Below are positions 51,254 to 61,424 of a stretch of DNA of 64,000 nt, in pieces (position 1 is the first letter of the stretch; every line of letters starts with the position of its first letter). The DNA lies in contig NZ_CANLNH010000007.1 of the NCBI RefSeq assembly GCF_947492535.1, positions 1 through 64,000 on the forward strand, in the 5' to 3' direction. Origin of the DNA: an uncultured Dokdonia sp. Its GTDB lineage: Bacteria; Bacteroidota; Bacteroidia; Flavobacteriales; Flavobacteriaceae. The position numbers and the translations under genes were made by a program. Under the pieces are notes generated by a model, which was not told where the DNA came from, did not search any database, and saw nothing but the letters and a program-made list of their open reading frames with translations.

Positions 51254-53656
51254 ATGAAACTTTTTATTATGCTCTGTGCAGTAATGTACAGTGCTATTAG
51301 TATAGCACAAAGCTGTACAAACACTCTCACAGGTTATGTTATTGATTTACACGATCAGGAAACTCTTGTTGATGCAACTCTCAGCATAGAGGAGCTAGGG
51401 AACACCATAAAAACAGATGCTAAAGGGAAGTTCTCTTTTAGTAATTTATGTAATGGTGCAACCTACACATTACGTGTATCTCATCCATTATGTAATACGC
51501 AAACCATTAACGTTACAATTAATGGAGATACGGAGCGTAGTATCAATATGGAACATCACTTAGAAGAACTAGGGGAAGTTTCTATTTCTGGAGAAGCCCG
51601 TAAAAATGGAGGGAAAACAGCTATTGAATCACAACTATCAAATGAAGACATCCAAGCCAACAGTGCTGGCTCTTTAGGAGATGCTTTAAATCAGTTAAGT
51701 GGTGTCTCTTCTTTAAATACGGGAAATACAGTTGTAAAACCTGTGATACAAGGATTACATAGTAGTCGTGTGGTTTTAATTACTGAAGGAACTCGATTAC
51801 AAGATCAGGAGTGGGGTGTTGAACATGCTCCTAATGTTGATTTAAATAATGCAGGAAGTATTTCTGTTATCAAAGGAGCTGCGGGCTTACAATATGGTGG
51901 AGACGCCGTAGGAGGAACCATTATTGTCAATCCAAAGCGTATTCCTATTTCTGATAGTTTGTATGGAGAAACCCTTCTTACAGGCGTTACTAATGGACGT
52001 GGTGGTAGTGTAACAACTACGCTTACTAAATCTTATAATTCAGGATGGTATGCTAGCGTACAAGGAACTCTAAAGCGCTTTGGGGACTTTGAAGCGCCTG
52101 ATTATATACTAAGCAATACTGGCGCTTTTGAACGCGATGCTGCAATTCGTATTGGAGTTAATAAGTATTCGTATGGAATTGAAGCTAGCTATTCTATTTA
52201 CAATAATGAATTAGGGATTTTACGTGCCTCTCATGTAGGAAGTGCTGCCGATCTTGCAAATGCAATTACTAATACAGGTGTTCCAGCATTTACAGAAGAT
52301 TTTACCTATGAAATAGATGCACCCAAACAAGAAATAAAGCATCAAGTGGCAAAACTAAATGCTTATAAGCGTTTTGATAATATTGGGAAGTTTAGTTTTC
52401 AATATGATTATCAGCAAAACAATCGCTTGGAATTTGATATCAGACGTGATAGTGAAGATGTACGTCCAGCTATTGATTTAGAATTAAGCACCCATAGCGC
52501 ATCTTTAGATTTTGAATATACCGCAGATAATACGATAGATGCCAAAGCAGGAATTATAGGACGTTCACAAACAAATTTCCCGAATCCGCTTACGGGTGTT
52601 CGAAGATTAATACCAGATTATGATCGTATTGATTTTGGAGTCTATGCCTTAGGATCTAAGACATTTGATACTTGGACTATTGAAGGAGGGCTACGCTATG
52701 ACTATAATTTTATAGATGCACAAAAATTTTACCGTACTACCTTTTGGGAAGCCAGAGGATATGATGTCTTATTCCCAGAATTAGTAGTGGAAGATTTAGG
52801 AACTCAGATTTTAACAAATCCAGAATTTACCTTTCATAATATATCGGCTACTGCTGGTATAGGGTATGATTTTAATGATTTATATAGTCTAACAGCAAAC
52901 TATGCGCTTTCCAATAGAGCCCCTAATCCATCAGAATTATTTAGTGATGGCTTACATCAAAGTGCCGCTCGTATTGAATTAGGAGACATTAGGTTTGATA
53001 AAGAAACCTCTAATAAGGTATCTGTTGCGCTTTCGCGAAAGCATAAAAATTGGTCATTTACGGTAGCTCCATTTGCTAATTTTATTTCAGACTTTATCTT
53101 GATAGAACCTACCGGAAGTCAGCAAACATTACGTGGTAATTTCCCCGTCTGGGAATACCGTCAGACTGATGCACGACTTTTAGGGGTAGACATTGATAAT
53201 CAATTTCGCGTAAGCGAGCATATTAGTATTAACAATCAACTATCTGTTGTTAAAGGACAGGATACAACACTGGATTTACCAATCATCAATATTCCTCCTG
53301 TAAACACAACAAACCGTATTACGTATACAAAAGAAAAATGGCATAATTTAAAAGTATCTGTTGAGAGTTATTATGCCTTTAGACAAAATGAATTTCCAGA
53401 TACTAATTTTGAAATTTTTATTGTCGAAACCGATAGCAATGTATTAGTAGATGTAAGTACGCCTCCTGATGCCTATCATTTAATTAATCTAAGAGGTCAA
53501 CTTGATTTTGTAGTTAATAATAAATCTACACTGCAAGTAGCACTAGCGGTTACCAATCTTTTTGACACTTCATATCGTAATTACTTAAACAGACAACGCT
53601 TTTTTGCCGATGACCTTGGTAGAAATGTGAGTCTACAACTCAAAATAAATTATTAA
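51254..53656 (+). CDS. TonB-dependent receptor, metal-type
   Basis: The 800-residue outer-membrane receptor has a signal peptide (about 1-20), an N-terminal carboxypeptidase-regulatory-like domain (LTGYVIDLHDQETLVDATLSI, about 25-110), then the plug (EVSISGEARKNGG, LNQLSGVSSL, GLHSSRVVLITEGTRLQDQEWGVEH, AAGLQYGGDAVGG) and the beta-barrel ending LGRNVSLQLKINY. The plug has a Gly-Leu-His start like zinc receptors of the ZnuD type (family resemblance). Together with the preceding His/Cys protein and following lipoprotein it indicates uptake of a divalent metal. It carries a TTTCGCGAAA core in the gene at 53031-53040. Confidence 0.88.
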   Translation: MKLFIMLCAVMYSAISIAQSCTNTLTGYVIDLHDQETLVDATLSIEELGNTIKTDAKGKFSFSNLCNGATYTLRVSHPLCNTQTINVTINGDTERSINMEHHLEELGEVSISGEARKNGGKTAIESQLSNEDIQANSAGSLGDALNQLSGVSSLNTGNTVVKPVIQGLHSSRVVLITEGTRLQDQEWGVEHAPNVDLNNAGSISVIKGAAGLQYGGDAVGGTIIVNPKRIPISDSLYGETLLTGVTNGRGGSVTTTLTKSYNSGWYASVQGTLKRFGDFEAPDYILSNTGAFERDAAIRIGVNKYSYGIEASYSIYNNELGILRASHVGSAADLANAITNTGVPAFTEDFTYEIDAPKQEIKHQVAKLNAYKRFDNIGKFSFQYDYQQNNRLEFDIRRDSEDVRPAIDLELSTHSASLDFEYTADNTIDAKAGIIGRSQTNFPNPLTGVRRLIPDYDRIDFGVYALGSKTFDTWTIEGGLRYDYNFIDAQKFYRTTFWEARGYDVLFPELVVEDLGTQILTNPEFTFHNISATAGIGYDFNDLYSLTANYALSNRAPNPSELFSDGLHQSAARIELGDIRFDKETSNKVSVALSRKHKNWSFTVAPFANFISDFILIEPTGSQQTLRGNFPVWEYRQTDARLLGVDIDNQFRVSEHISINNQLSVVKGQDTTLDLPIINIPPVNTTNRITYTKEKWHNLKVSVESYYAFRQNEFPDTNFEIFIVETDSNVLVDVSTPPDAYHLINLRGQLDFVVNNKSTLQVALAVTNLFDTSYRNYLNRQRFFADDLGRNVSLQLKINY

Positions 53657-53709
53657 ATCAAATCAAGTAAACAATTAAATTAAAAACAATTAAATTAAAA
53701 ACAATTATT

Positions 53710-54273
53710 ATGAAAACTATTAAATCTATGAAGACCTTTATGATTGCATTGGTAGCAGGAATTATCGCAATTTCTTGTTCTAGTGACGATGATAACACGC
53801 CAGAAGTTATTAATGAAGAAGAGGTTATCACAACAGTAAGAGTTCAACTTGCTAATGACGTAGGCTTCACAACTACTTTACAAAGTGTAGATAGTGATGG
53901 TGACGGACCTGAAGCTCCAGTAATTACAATAGAAGGAGATCTATTTGCAAATACAACATATACAGGTGTCGTTACTTTTCTAAATGAAACAGAAAGTCCT
54001 GCAGAAAATATTACGTTAGAAGTTGCAGAAGAGGCAGATGAACACCAAGTATTCTATACACCTGCAGATGGTCTTAATATTACTACAGTATATAATGACC
54101 AAGATTCTAATGGTAATCCATTAGGAATTTTATTTACATTAACTACAGGAGAAGCTAGTAATGGCAACTTTACAGTAACACTTCGTCATGAGCCAACAAA
54201 ACCAAATAATGGTCTTGCAGATGCTGGAGGAGATACGGATGTAGAAGTTACATTTGATGTAACTATTCAATAA
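53710..54273 (+). CDS. Lipoprotein partner of the TonB receptor
   Basis: The 187-residue protein has a signal peptide with lipobox Cys near 23 (ISCSSDDDN). The body is beta-rich, very acidic, with VITIEGDLFANTTYTGVVTFLNE, HQVFYTPADG and a His residue in TLRHEP. It lies 53 bp after the receptor gene. Location suggests an outer-surface or periplasmic substrate-binding role for the receptor; the specific metal contacts are not identifiable. Confidence 0.75.
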   Translation: MKTIKSMKTFMIALVAGIIAISCSSDDDNTPEVINEEEVITTVRVQLANDVGFTTTLQSVDSDGDGPEAPVITIEGDLFANTTYTGVVTFLNETESPAENITLEVAEEADEHQVFYTPADGLNITTVYNDQDSNGNPLGILFTLTTGEASNGNFTVTLRHEPTKPNNGLADAGGDTDVEVTFDVTIQ

Positions 54274-54284
54274 AAACAATTTAT

Positions 54285-54349
54285 AAGGAAAGCGGTTGCA
54301 TGATTAGGAACATAGCATATATCACAATTGATATAGTAACCGCTTCCTT
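54285..54349 (+). terminator. Terminator of the metal-receptor operon
   Basis: AAGGAAAGCGGTT (54285-54297) pairs with AACCGCTTCCTT (54338-54349), one bulged A, and runs into TTTTT. A second, related hairpin AAGGCGGTTA (54431-54440) with TAACCGCCTT (54468-54477) follows. The 54274-54643 gap also has an expanded palindrome at about 54522-54560 (CGCTCCTGACTGCCGGC then TTCGCGAAA). Confidence 0.75.
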
Positions 54350-54643
54350 TTTAAATAAAATACTTATACTCAAAAGCTATACATGCAATAACATTGTTAG
54401 TATAGCATAAAAATAAATATTTTGATTAGCAAGGCGGTTACCCTTTGATTAGTAACCAAGAATATCGTAACCGCCTTCATTCAAAATAGTGTAATACACT
54501 ACTTATCTACTAATCATTTATACGCTCCTGACTGCCGGCAAAGGCAGATTCGCGAAATTTTATATAGAGTTAATTCTTTTTGGTTGATTTGTATAGAATG
54601 ACAAGTTAAGAATAATTTACTTGTTATTAATACTTCTTAGTAC

Positions 54644-55474
54644 TTAGACATACTCCAAAAAGAAATCGGGTTCTGGACGTACACGATAATTATCGGTGAC
54701 ATCTGCAAATTGAATAACCCCCTCTTTATCCGTAATAATTACAGTTGGTAATACAGTATCACTATCATACCCTAATACTTGAAATCCAAACGGAATCCCA
54801 TTCTTAGAAGTAATCTTAAGTTGCTTGGCAGCAGCATTCTTAACGTCCGTTAAAAATTGAAACTGTAAGCCATGTTTCTTTGCTAGTTTTTCTGAAAACC
54901 CATGAGGCTGCGGACTTACAAAAACCATATGTACTCCTTTCTCTTCAAGGGTTTTATATTGATCTACAATCTCCTGAATTTGTGCCATACACAACGGACA
55001 CCAATTACCTCTATAGAATAAAAAAATGGAAGGCTTGCCTATAAACGAAGTAGAAGACACCAGCGCTTTTTGATTGTTTTCTAGTGTAAACTCGGGAAGT
55101 GTATTTCCTACTTGGACAACAGATGTATCTCGATTTCGAAACACCGAATACCATACAAGATATAACCACCACCCTACTATTAATAGTGATACATACACAT
55201 ATTCTCTAAGTTCAAAAGTAGTCCTACCTACAATAGTTAATACAAGCCCAATCGTAATGGTTACTGTATATAAAACTAGAAATCTACCAGTACGAGCACG
55301 TGGCATTACAAATAAACCTATGAAAAATACAACAACAGATATCGCAATGATCATAAGACCTACAGCTCCTAATTTTGGCTCATTCTGTATAATTTCCAAA
55401 TTATACTTACCCGCCACATATAATGCGAATATTGGGAAAACAGAAATAAAAATAGATTTTAGTAGATTTTGCAT
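54644..55474 (-). CDS. Membrane-anchored redoxin / peroxiredoxin-like protein
   Basis: The 276-residue protein has three or four N-terminal hydrophobic helices (about 5-24, 34-54, 66-84, 90-107) and a thioredoxin-fold domain from about 115. Motif LFYRGNWCPLCMAQI holds a CxxC at about 158-161, with LKITSKNGIPFGFQV and a cis-Pro region (VLPTVIITD). AhpC-TSA/redoxin-like; it may reduce peroxides or act as a disulfide protein with the membrane part receiving electrons. Stand-alone; partner unknown. Confidence 0.85.
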   Translation of the reverse strand: MQNLLKSIFISVFPIFALYVAGKYNLEIIQNEPKLGAVGLMIIAISVVVFFIGLFVMPRARTGRFLVLYTVTITIGLVLTIVGRTTFELREYVYVSLLIVGWWLYLVWYSVFRNRDTSVVQVGNTLPEFTLENNQKALVSSTSFIGKPSIFLFYRGNWCPLCMAQIQEIVDQYKTLEEKGVHMVFVSPQPHGFSEKLAKKHGLQFQFLTDVKNAAAKQLKITSKNGIPFGFQVLGYDSDTVLPTVIITDKEGVIQFADVTDNYRVRPEPDFFLEYV

Positions 55475-55878
55475 AAAAGATTTATTTGAGGACTAAGTAG
55501 TAGGAATTAAAGTTTCATTACAGTGTAATATCTATTTACTTTGTTCATTTTTTTCATTGCCAAAAAAACGAACCAAAAAATGCTAGGCTCAAACGTACTT
55601 TACTAAAAACTTTATTCGTTACAGCGCAAAATAAAACTATTTCAACAGAAGGGTTTTATGTATTAAAAGAGAAAGTAAACTTTATCTTAGAAACCAAGTG
55701 AATATACTATTTTGCTTAACCTTTCACTCATTTCGTTTTTGACGCAAAGTGCGTTTAGGCCATTACAAAGTTTGTATTATAATAGATTATATACCTCTTT
55801 TTAATTCTAATATTCAGTACTTGGTATTTATTTCTAATATAGAATTAGAAAGCTAAATGATTTGTCGCTATAAGCAAT
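55475..55878. other. 404-bp gap with a dispersed AT-rich repeat
   Basis: No gene is visible. It holds a TTTTTTTCATTGCCAAAAAAACGAACC stretch near 55546-55573 (in two parts) that resembles 39850-39890, where TTTGCTTGTCCAAAGAAAACG occurs, suggesting a small dispersed repeat. Nothing else noted. Confidence 0.4.
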
Positions 55879-57423
55879 CTATCCTTCCTGTTGTTGTGGC
55901 GGTTGTTCTGGCTTGGCAAATAAATCCATATAAGCTCTTCCTAAAAATTCGGTGACATCACTAGCCATTAAGCCTTCAATTCCATATTGATTAATCGCAA
56001 TATCAGCAGCTCTACCATGAAAATATACGCCCATCAATGCAGCTTCCATAGGATGATATCCTTGTGCTAATAGTCCTGTAATCACACCCGTTAAAACATC
56101 TCCGCTTCCTGCGGTTGCCAGTCCTGGGTTTCCAGAATCATTAATATATAACTTCATATCGTAGGTAGTAATAGTATGTGCCCCTTTCATAACAATGGCG
56201 ATATCGTGTTTTTTAGCAAACTTGGCTGTTTTTTCTAAACGATCAAAGTCGTCTTCCCAAGTCCCTATTAAACGTGCTAGTTCCCCCATATGAGGTGTTA
56301 CTATAGAAAGTGCTGGTACTTCTGCTAAAAGTGCTGGATTGGCTGCAATGATATTAATCGCATCAGCATCTATGACTATTGGATTTTTTTGCGCTTTTAG
56401 AAATGCTTCCATGGCTTTAGCCGTTTTAGGATCGGTACCCATGCCTGGACCAATTCCAATGGCATTAGCATCTGTTTGGAAATCAATTTCTTCAAAAACC
56501 TTTCCATTAAAGTTATCCGTTTCGGTCATCACTTCTGGAATAGCCGTTTGTAAAATAGGCACGCCTATTTGTGGTACATAAGCAGTCACCATACCACTTC
56601 CAGCTCGCATGGCCGCTTTACTAGCGAGTACAATGGCCCCCATTTTTCCATAACTCCCTCCTATCAGTAAACTATGGCCATACATCCCTTTATGTCCAAA
56701 CTGACCACGACTACGATACATCTGAATGACTTCTTGTTTTCCTATCAGTTCAACATCTGTAGGAGTTGTTGCTAAATATTCTGGATCCAATCCAATATCT
56801 AAGATATCCCATGCCTGCATGATCGGTGCCGTCATTGGTAAAAAGAAAGGTAATTTTGGCGCTTGAAAACTCAATGTAAATCGGGGTTGGATGATCACAT
56901 CTCCTTCTTGAGGTGCCATATCCATATACATTCCAGAAGGGATATCAATACTCAATACATACGCATTGGATGCATTAATCGCTGTAAAAAGTGCTTTTAC
57001 CCAATCTTGGACAACCCGATTGAGACCTATTCCAAAAATAGCATCTACGACAATATCCTGCGGACTAATTACAGGGAGTTCGTCTCCTTCATTAATCACT
57101 ATGGGCCAATTTTTAGTAGCCGATTTTAAACGACTATAGGCTTCTAGAAAATCAGGAACACGCTTCGTATTATAATTTACTAAATAGGTCGTAACATTAT
57201 AATTATTTTCGATAAGGTATCGTGCAAGTACCATCCCATCACCTCCATTATTTCCAATCCCACAGAATACTTTAATAGGTACTTGTCCTCCTTTTAAACG
57301 TTCGTGTACCCACTCGTAGATATACCCTCCTGCACGTTCCATCAAATTGATAGAAGGAAGGTTTTCCTTTTTTACGGTTATCTGATCTGCTTCGTATATC
57401 TGTTTTCTACTGAATATTTTCAT
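55879..57423 (-). CDS. nnr: Bifunctional NAD(P)H-hydrate epimerase / ADP-dependent dehydratase
   Basis: The 514-residue enzyme repairs hydrated NAD(P)H. The N-terminal epimerase domain (about 1-210) shows FCGIGNNGGDGMVLARYL and VDAIFGIGLNR; the C-terminal kinase-like dehydratase domain (about 225-500) shows GSYGKMGAIVLASKAAMRAGSGMV, IVTPHMGELARL, the catalytic GSGDVLTGVITGL and AVYFHGRAAD-type motif. Length is standard for the YjeF fusion. Starts at ATG 57423. Cytosolic metabolite repair; no operon partners. Identification secure. Confidence 0.95.
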   Translation of the reverse strand: MKIFSRKQIYEADQITVKKENLPSINLMERAGGYIYEWVHERLKGGQVPIKVFCGIGNNGGDGMVLARYLIENNYNVTTYLVNYNTKRVPDFLEAYSRLKSATKNWPIVINEGDELPVISPQDIVVDAIFGIGLNRVVQDWVKALFTAINASNAYVLSIDIPSGMYMDMAPQEGDVIIQPRFTLSFQAPKLPFFLPMTAPIMQAWDILDIGLDPEYLATTPTDVELIGKQEVIQMYRSRGQFGHKGMYGHSLLIGGSYGKMGAIVLASKAAMRAGSGMVTAYVPQIGVPILQTAIPEVMTETDNFNGKVFEEIDFQTDANAIGIGPGMGTDPKTAKAMEAFLKAQKNPIVIDADAINIIAANPALLAEVPALSIVTPHMGELARLIGTWEDDFDRLEKTAKFAKKHDIAIVMKGAHTITTYDMKLYINDSGNPGLATAGSGDVLTGVITGLLAQGYHPMEAALMGVYFHGRAADIAINQYGIEGLMASDVTEFLGRAYMDLFAKPEQPPQQQEG

Positions 57424-57518
57424 GGAGTATTATTTCTTTTATAGATTAGAAAATCGCTACGATCTCTTTGTTGTAAAAATACTACTTTTTTGGAGCTCTC
57501 TGGGAGTTGTTTTCTATA

Positions 57519-57534
57519 CGCTTTCGCGAAAGCG
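57519..57534. repeat. CGCTTTCGCGAAAGCG palindrome
   Basis: A perfect copy extended to TATACG...CGTATA. The divergent gap 57424-57787 (364 bp) otherwise shows only AT-rich sequence with ATTCAAAATATTCAAA-type direct repeats near 57611-57640; promoters for nnr and the GH2 gene must lie here but were not assigned. Confidence 0.9.
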
Positions 57535-57787
57535 TATAACATAACAATTAGAACATATCAACGATTCATTGCAGCTATAAAACTAGCGACTAAATATCTT
57601 TCACCTAAACACTCAAAATATTCAAAATATTCAAAATTCTTAAAATCAATATTTTAAATTCACATTCCAAAATATTATAGGCACTTTTCTAGTATACTTA
57701 TAAATACATTTCTTCTTTTCTTAGGTTGGGCATTTTATTTAGTGTACTTTCAAAATCCTTTAAAAAAAACCATCCTAAAAATCCTTT

Positions 57788-60643
57788 ATGTCAAATTCTA
57801 TTATACGAGTTCAACCCAAAATAGGTCAGCCACAACTTTTAAATTCTGAAATTATACCTTGGCAACTCGTAAAAGATATCATTACTTCTTCTGAAACAGA
57901 AAAAGCAGTAGCAATCAAAAAACAAGGGATTGCATATTCATTACATGGAATTGATTCCGAAAAAAGTATGCCTGCTACTGTCCCTGGCACTGTCTTAAAC
58001 GCTGTATTAAGGGATAAAAAATGGCTAAAAACCAATATACTAAACCAAGAACAGCTAGTAAAAGAAGGTAAAACTGTACATACTGATTTCTTCGATCCTT
58101 TTTTTGACACCAATCAGCAATTTATACCCGATGTATTTGACAAAGGAATTGAATTTTACACCTATTGGTATTACGCAGAATTTTCTTTAAAAAATGTAGC
58201 GTCAAATCAACGTCTTTGGTTGAATTTTAGAGGTCTTAATTATACTGCAGATGTATTTGTAAATGGAGTTCAAAAAGGAACCCACTTACAAGGTATGTTT
58301 TTACGAAATTCATTTGATATTACTGATTGTCCAAGTAAAGACGGTGTATATAGAATTGCCGTTCGAGTTGAACCACCATCTACGCCTGGAAAACCAACTT
58401 TAGCAAATAATGGAGGTGTTCTTAGTGTACCAAATATTGGAGAATGTGTCACCATGCGCCATACGGTAGGTTGGGATTGGACCATTTCTATTCCAGATAG
58501 AAGTACAGGAATTTGGGATCAGGTATCACTTACTACCACCAAAACATTAGTGATCAAACATCCTAAAGTAACAACAAAAATTAAAGGAACGACAGCTATA
58601 GTCACTATTCAGACACAAGTATATAATCCAACTAACGAGCAACAAACAGGATTTATAAGCTATGAATTGGATGGGAAAACACATCAGAAATCAGTAACGG
58701 TTAGTGCTGGAAAAACACTACTAGTTGACTTTCCTCCTCTTGAAATACCCAATGCCCGTTTGTGGTGGCCACATGGAACTGACCCCATAAACCCAGAAAA
58801 CAAGCCTGAGTTATACGAGCTTAATATATATGCTAGTACAGCAAAAGAAATGAATGATACATCGCTTTCAGATCAACATACCATGAACATCGGAATGCGA
58901 GAGTTTTCAAACGAATTGGTCAAAGTTGCAGTTCCAAATGATACAACTGGCGAGAAGACAAGAAATAGTCGTCAGTTTCTTGTAAATGGATTACCTGTCA
59001 TGATTCGTGGTGGAAATTGGATGGGAATGGATACCTTATTTAGAAATAATGCAACGCGTTATAAAAATGAAGTCCGTATGCACAAAGAAATGAATTTAAA
59101 CTTAATTCGCGTTTGGGGAGGTGGACATATTGAGCGTCCAGAATTTTATGAAGCTTGTGATGAATTAGGAATTATGGTGATGCAAGAATTCTGGTTTTCT
59201 AGTGAATTTATATATGAAGATCCTGAAATACCAGAAAACTATAAAACTACATTTACCCAATGCGCTATAGATACCATACAGATGTTAAGAAATCATACAA
59301 GCTTACTGTTTTGGTGTGCCGCTAATGAATCAAAACCTCCTACATCTTTACTTACAGAATTAGAAAGCTATATAGGAGAAAAAGAAGAGGCTTTATATGA
59401 TACTACCCGACTGTTAGTTCATAATTCTTTAGATATAAATGGAAATGGATACCCTGGTACAGACGGACCATATGGGATTTTAGAACTGAACAATTATTTT
59501 AAATGGTTGCCTGACGGATATACCAATTCGTTCAATCCAGAAATAGGGTCTTTAGGAATCCCTACGGTAGAAAGTATTCAAAGAATGATTCGAGCAGAAA
59601 ATTTAACCTCCGTTCCTGAAGAATATGCAGTCTTTAAGAACACAGGCAAAAACCATCCCATCGTAAATGAAAGTTGGAAACAATTAAAATATAGTCAGTA
59701 TATGATTGATCATAATGTGCAAAAGCCTAGTGATCAAATCTACACATATGGAACCCCAAAAGATATCGAGGCTTATTGTGAACGCGCACAACTTGCTAAT
59801 CACCTACATTATAAAGAACTATGGGAAGGTTATTTATTGCATATGAAGGAATGGTATACTGGATTAATTATTTGGAAATCTCAAGGTTGTTGGACAGGTG
59901 TAAGAGCGAAGTTATACGATTGGTTTTTAGAACAAAACGGAGGTTTTTGGGGAGTAAAAACCGCTTGCGAACCAATACACGTACAACTAAATCTAGAAAA
60001 TTATCCTACAGCAACTAGTTATGACGTGCATGTTGTAAACCAAACAATCCATGAGTATAAAAACCTCAATCTTCACTGGGAAATTTATGATGTAAAAGGT
60101 AGCATTGCATCAAAAACAATTCCTGTAAAAACGGAAGATGGCACCAATACCGTGTGTAAAACTAGTACTACTAAAATTGCAACTTTAGCCATTAACGATC
60201 TACTTACTTCATTAGACCCTGATCTATACTTTGTTATTTTAAAATTAGTAAACGGACAGAAAACAATGTCTCGGAATTTTTATTGGTTGAGTAAAAGTGG
60301 AGACTATCAACCGTTGGATTCCTACAGTACAGCATCACTAACTTATACTGCAAAAGGTCAAAAAACAACCCAAGGCAATTATACACTGCAAACAACATTT
60401 AAAAACAATAATAATCAACTCTCTTTTTGGAATCGTTTGCAAGTAAGGAAACCAAGTAAAACAGGTGAAGACACAAGGATATTACCTGTGTTTTATGAAA
60501 AAAATTATTTCTCATTAGCAAGCCAAGAGCAGCTATCTATCACTATAGAATTCCAGCACGATCGAAAAGAAGGAATCCCTGAACTATGGATCAGAGAATG
60601 GAATCAAAAATGGGTGCAAATACCTATCAATTGGGGGAAATAA
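57788..60643 (+). CDS. Glycoside hydrolase family 2, beta-mannosidase-like
   Basis: The 951-residue GH2 enzyme has no clear signal peptide. The N-terminal sugar-binding domain (about 45-240) contains ATVPGTVLNAVL, WYYAEFSL, LNFRGLNYTADVFVNG and VGWDWTISIPDRSTGIWDQV; an Ig-like domain (about 250-350) with LWWPHG; then the TIM barrel with RGGNWMGMD, NLIRVWGGGHIE, acid/base Glu in FWCAANES (about 525) and nucleophile Glu in FNPEIGSLGIPTVES (about 600). The overall pattern matches exo-beta-mannosidases or exo-glucosaminidases and mannosylglycoprotein endo-beta-mannosidases rather than beta-galactosidases. An amine-oxidase remnant follows at 35 bp. Confidence 0.88.
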   Translation: MSNSIIRVQPKIGQPQLLNSEIIPWQLVKDIITSSETEKAVAIKKQGIAYSLHGIDSEKSMPATVPGTVLNAVLRDKKWLKTNILNQEQLVKEGKTVHTDFFDPFFDTNQQFIPDVFDKGIEFYTYWYYAEFSLKNVASNQRLWLNFRGLNYTADVFVNGVQKGTHLQGMFLRNSFDITDCPSKDGVYRIAVRVEPPSTPGKPTLANNGGVLSVPNIGECVTMRHTVGWDWTISIPDRSTGIWDQVSLTTTKTLVIKHPKVTTKIKGTTAIVTIQTQVYNPTNEQQTGFISYELDGKTHQKSVTVSAGKTLLVDFPPLEIPNARLWWPHGTDPINPENKPELYELNIYASTAKEMNDTSLSDQHTMNIGMREFSNELVKVAVPNDTTGEKTRNSRQFLVNGLPVMIRGGNWMGMDTLFRNNATRYKNEVRMHKEMNLNLIRVWGGGHIERPEFYEACDELGIMVMQEFWFSSEFIYEDPEIPENYKTTFTQCAIDTIQMLRNHTSLLFWCAANESKPPTSLLTELESYIGEKEEALYDTTRLLVHNSLDINGNGYPGTDGPYGILELNNYFKWLPDGYTNSFNPEIGSLGIPTVESIQRMIRAENLTSVPEEYAVFKNTGKNHPIVNESWKQLKYSQYMIDHNVQKPSDQIYTYGTPKDIEAYCERAQLANHLHYKELWEGYLLHMKEWYTGLIIWKSQGCWTGVRAKLYDWFLEQNGGFWGVKTACEPIHVQLNLENYPTATSYDVHVVNQTIHEYKNLNLHWEIYDVKGSIASKTIPVKTEDGTNTVCKTSTTKIATLAINDLLTSLDPDLYFVILKLVNGQKTMSRNFYWLSKSGDYQPLDSYSTASLTYTAKGQKTTQGNYTLQTTFKNNNNQLSFWNRLQVRKPSKTGEDTRILPVFYEKNYFSLASQEQLSITIEFQHDRKEGIPELWIREWNQKWVQIPINWGK

Positions 60644-60677
60644 TAATTTCTTAGACAGATAATGATATCCATCTACA

Positions 60678-61149
60678 GCGTATCAAGATCAAAAAGGTGT
60701 ACTAACCGGCACTTATAATTTTGATAAAATCGCTCACAAATGGGGGAGAAATGCCTATAAAGAAAAGAGTGCATTATGCACGAGAAAATGCTAAGAAATT
60801 TAACGAGAAGTTTGGAGAGGGATTACATGATGGTATAGCAATTGCTTGGCAAAATATGCCATACATTAAAGGAGGTTAGACCTATTGGCAAGCAATAGGA
60901 AAATCTGAGTATACTGCAAAACAATATAATGCTATTTCTCAAGGAACGGGTATTTATGATGAAAAGAGCGGAATGCATAGTATCTCATGTTTCTTTATTG
61001 TAGGAGATCAAATCTCATCCTTACTAGGTTGGCAAGAAGGTGCTATTGCAGCAGCTATCAAAGTAATAAGTCGTATGGCAAAACCAGATTTGGAAATTAC
61101 GTCTCTAAAACGTTTACCAGATACACGTTTAATGGTTGAAGGTGTTTAA
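60678..61149 (+). pseudogene. Remnant of a flavin amine oxidase C-terminus
   Basis: Coherent coding appears in two frames: AYQDQKGVLTGTYNFDKI to about 60770, then in another frame HYARENAKKF, GIAIAWQNMPYIKGG, TAG at 60877-60879 (Trp expected), TYWQAIG and the C-terminal CFFIVGDQISSLLGWQEGAI, SLKRLPDTRLMVEGV, ending TAA 61147-61149. The GDQ-x-GWQEGAI block is the FAD-binding end of monoamine/amino-acid oxidases. The N-terminal two-thirds are missing, with the GH2 gene directly upstream. Clearly decayed. Confidence 0.8.
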
Positions 61150-61281
61150 TAGCAAACAGACTATATGTATAGACAAGTAAATAGTAAACTATCTCGGAGC
61201 AAGCCCACGAGGTAGTTATACGAAACTGAATTTTAATTTCGAGGCAAGCCTCGGAGTAGTAAACCCTTTGGCAGCACCAAT

Positions 61282-61318
61282 AAAGATGCGGTATAGAAAC
61301 AATCTACATCGCATCTTT
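61282..61318 (+). terminator. Hairpin after the oxidase remnant
   Basis: AAAGATGCG (61282-61290) pairs with CGCATCTTT (61310-61318), 19-nt loop, followed by CATCATTTTATTT. The 61150-61424 stretch also holds CGAGGCAAGCCTCGG at about 61240-61254, a small palindrome resembling others in this window. No gene. Confidence 0.6.
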
Positions 61319-61424
61319 CATCATTTTATTTATCTCTTGAAAATAGTAACATATATCATAAATCAAAGACATATAACACATTATACTGTATAAAGTTATG
61401 TATAGTATTAAAATCTAGCGGTCA

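Noticed and set aside
1402-60643. A mannan-utilisation locus linking the GH113-like and GH2 enzymes
   Set aside because: They are 55 kb apart and no SusC/SusD pair or regulator is near either.
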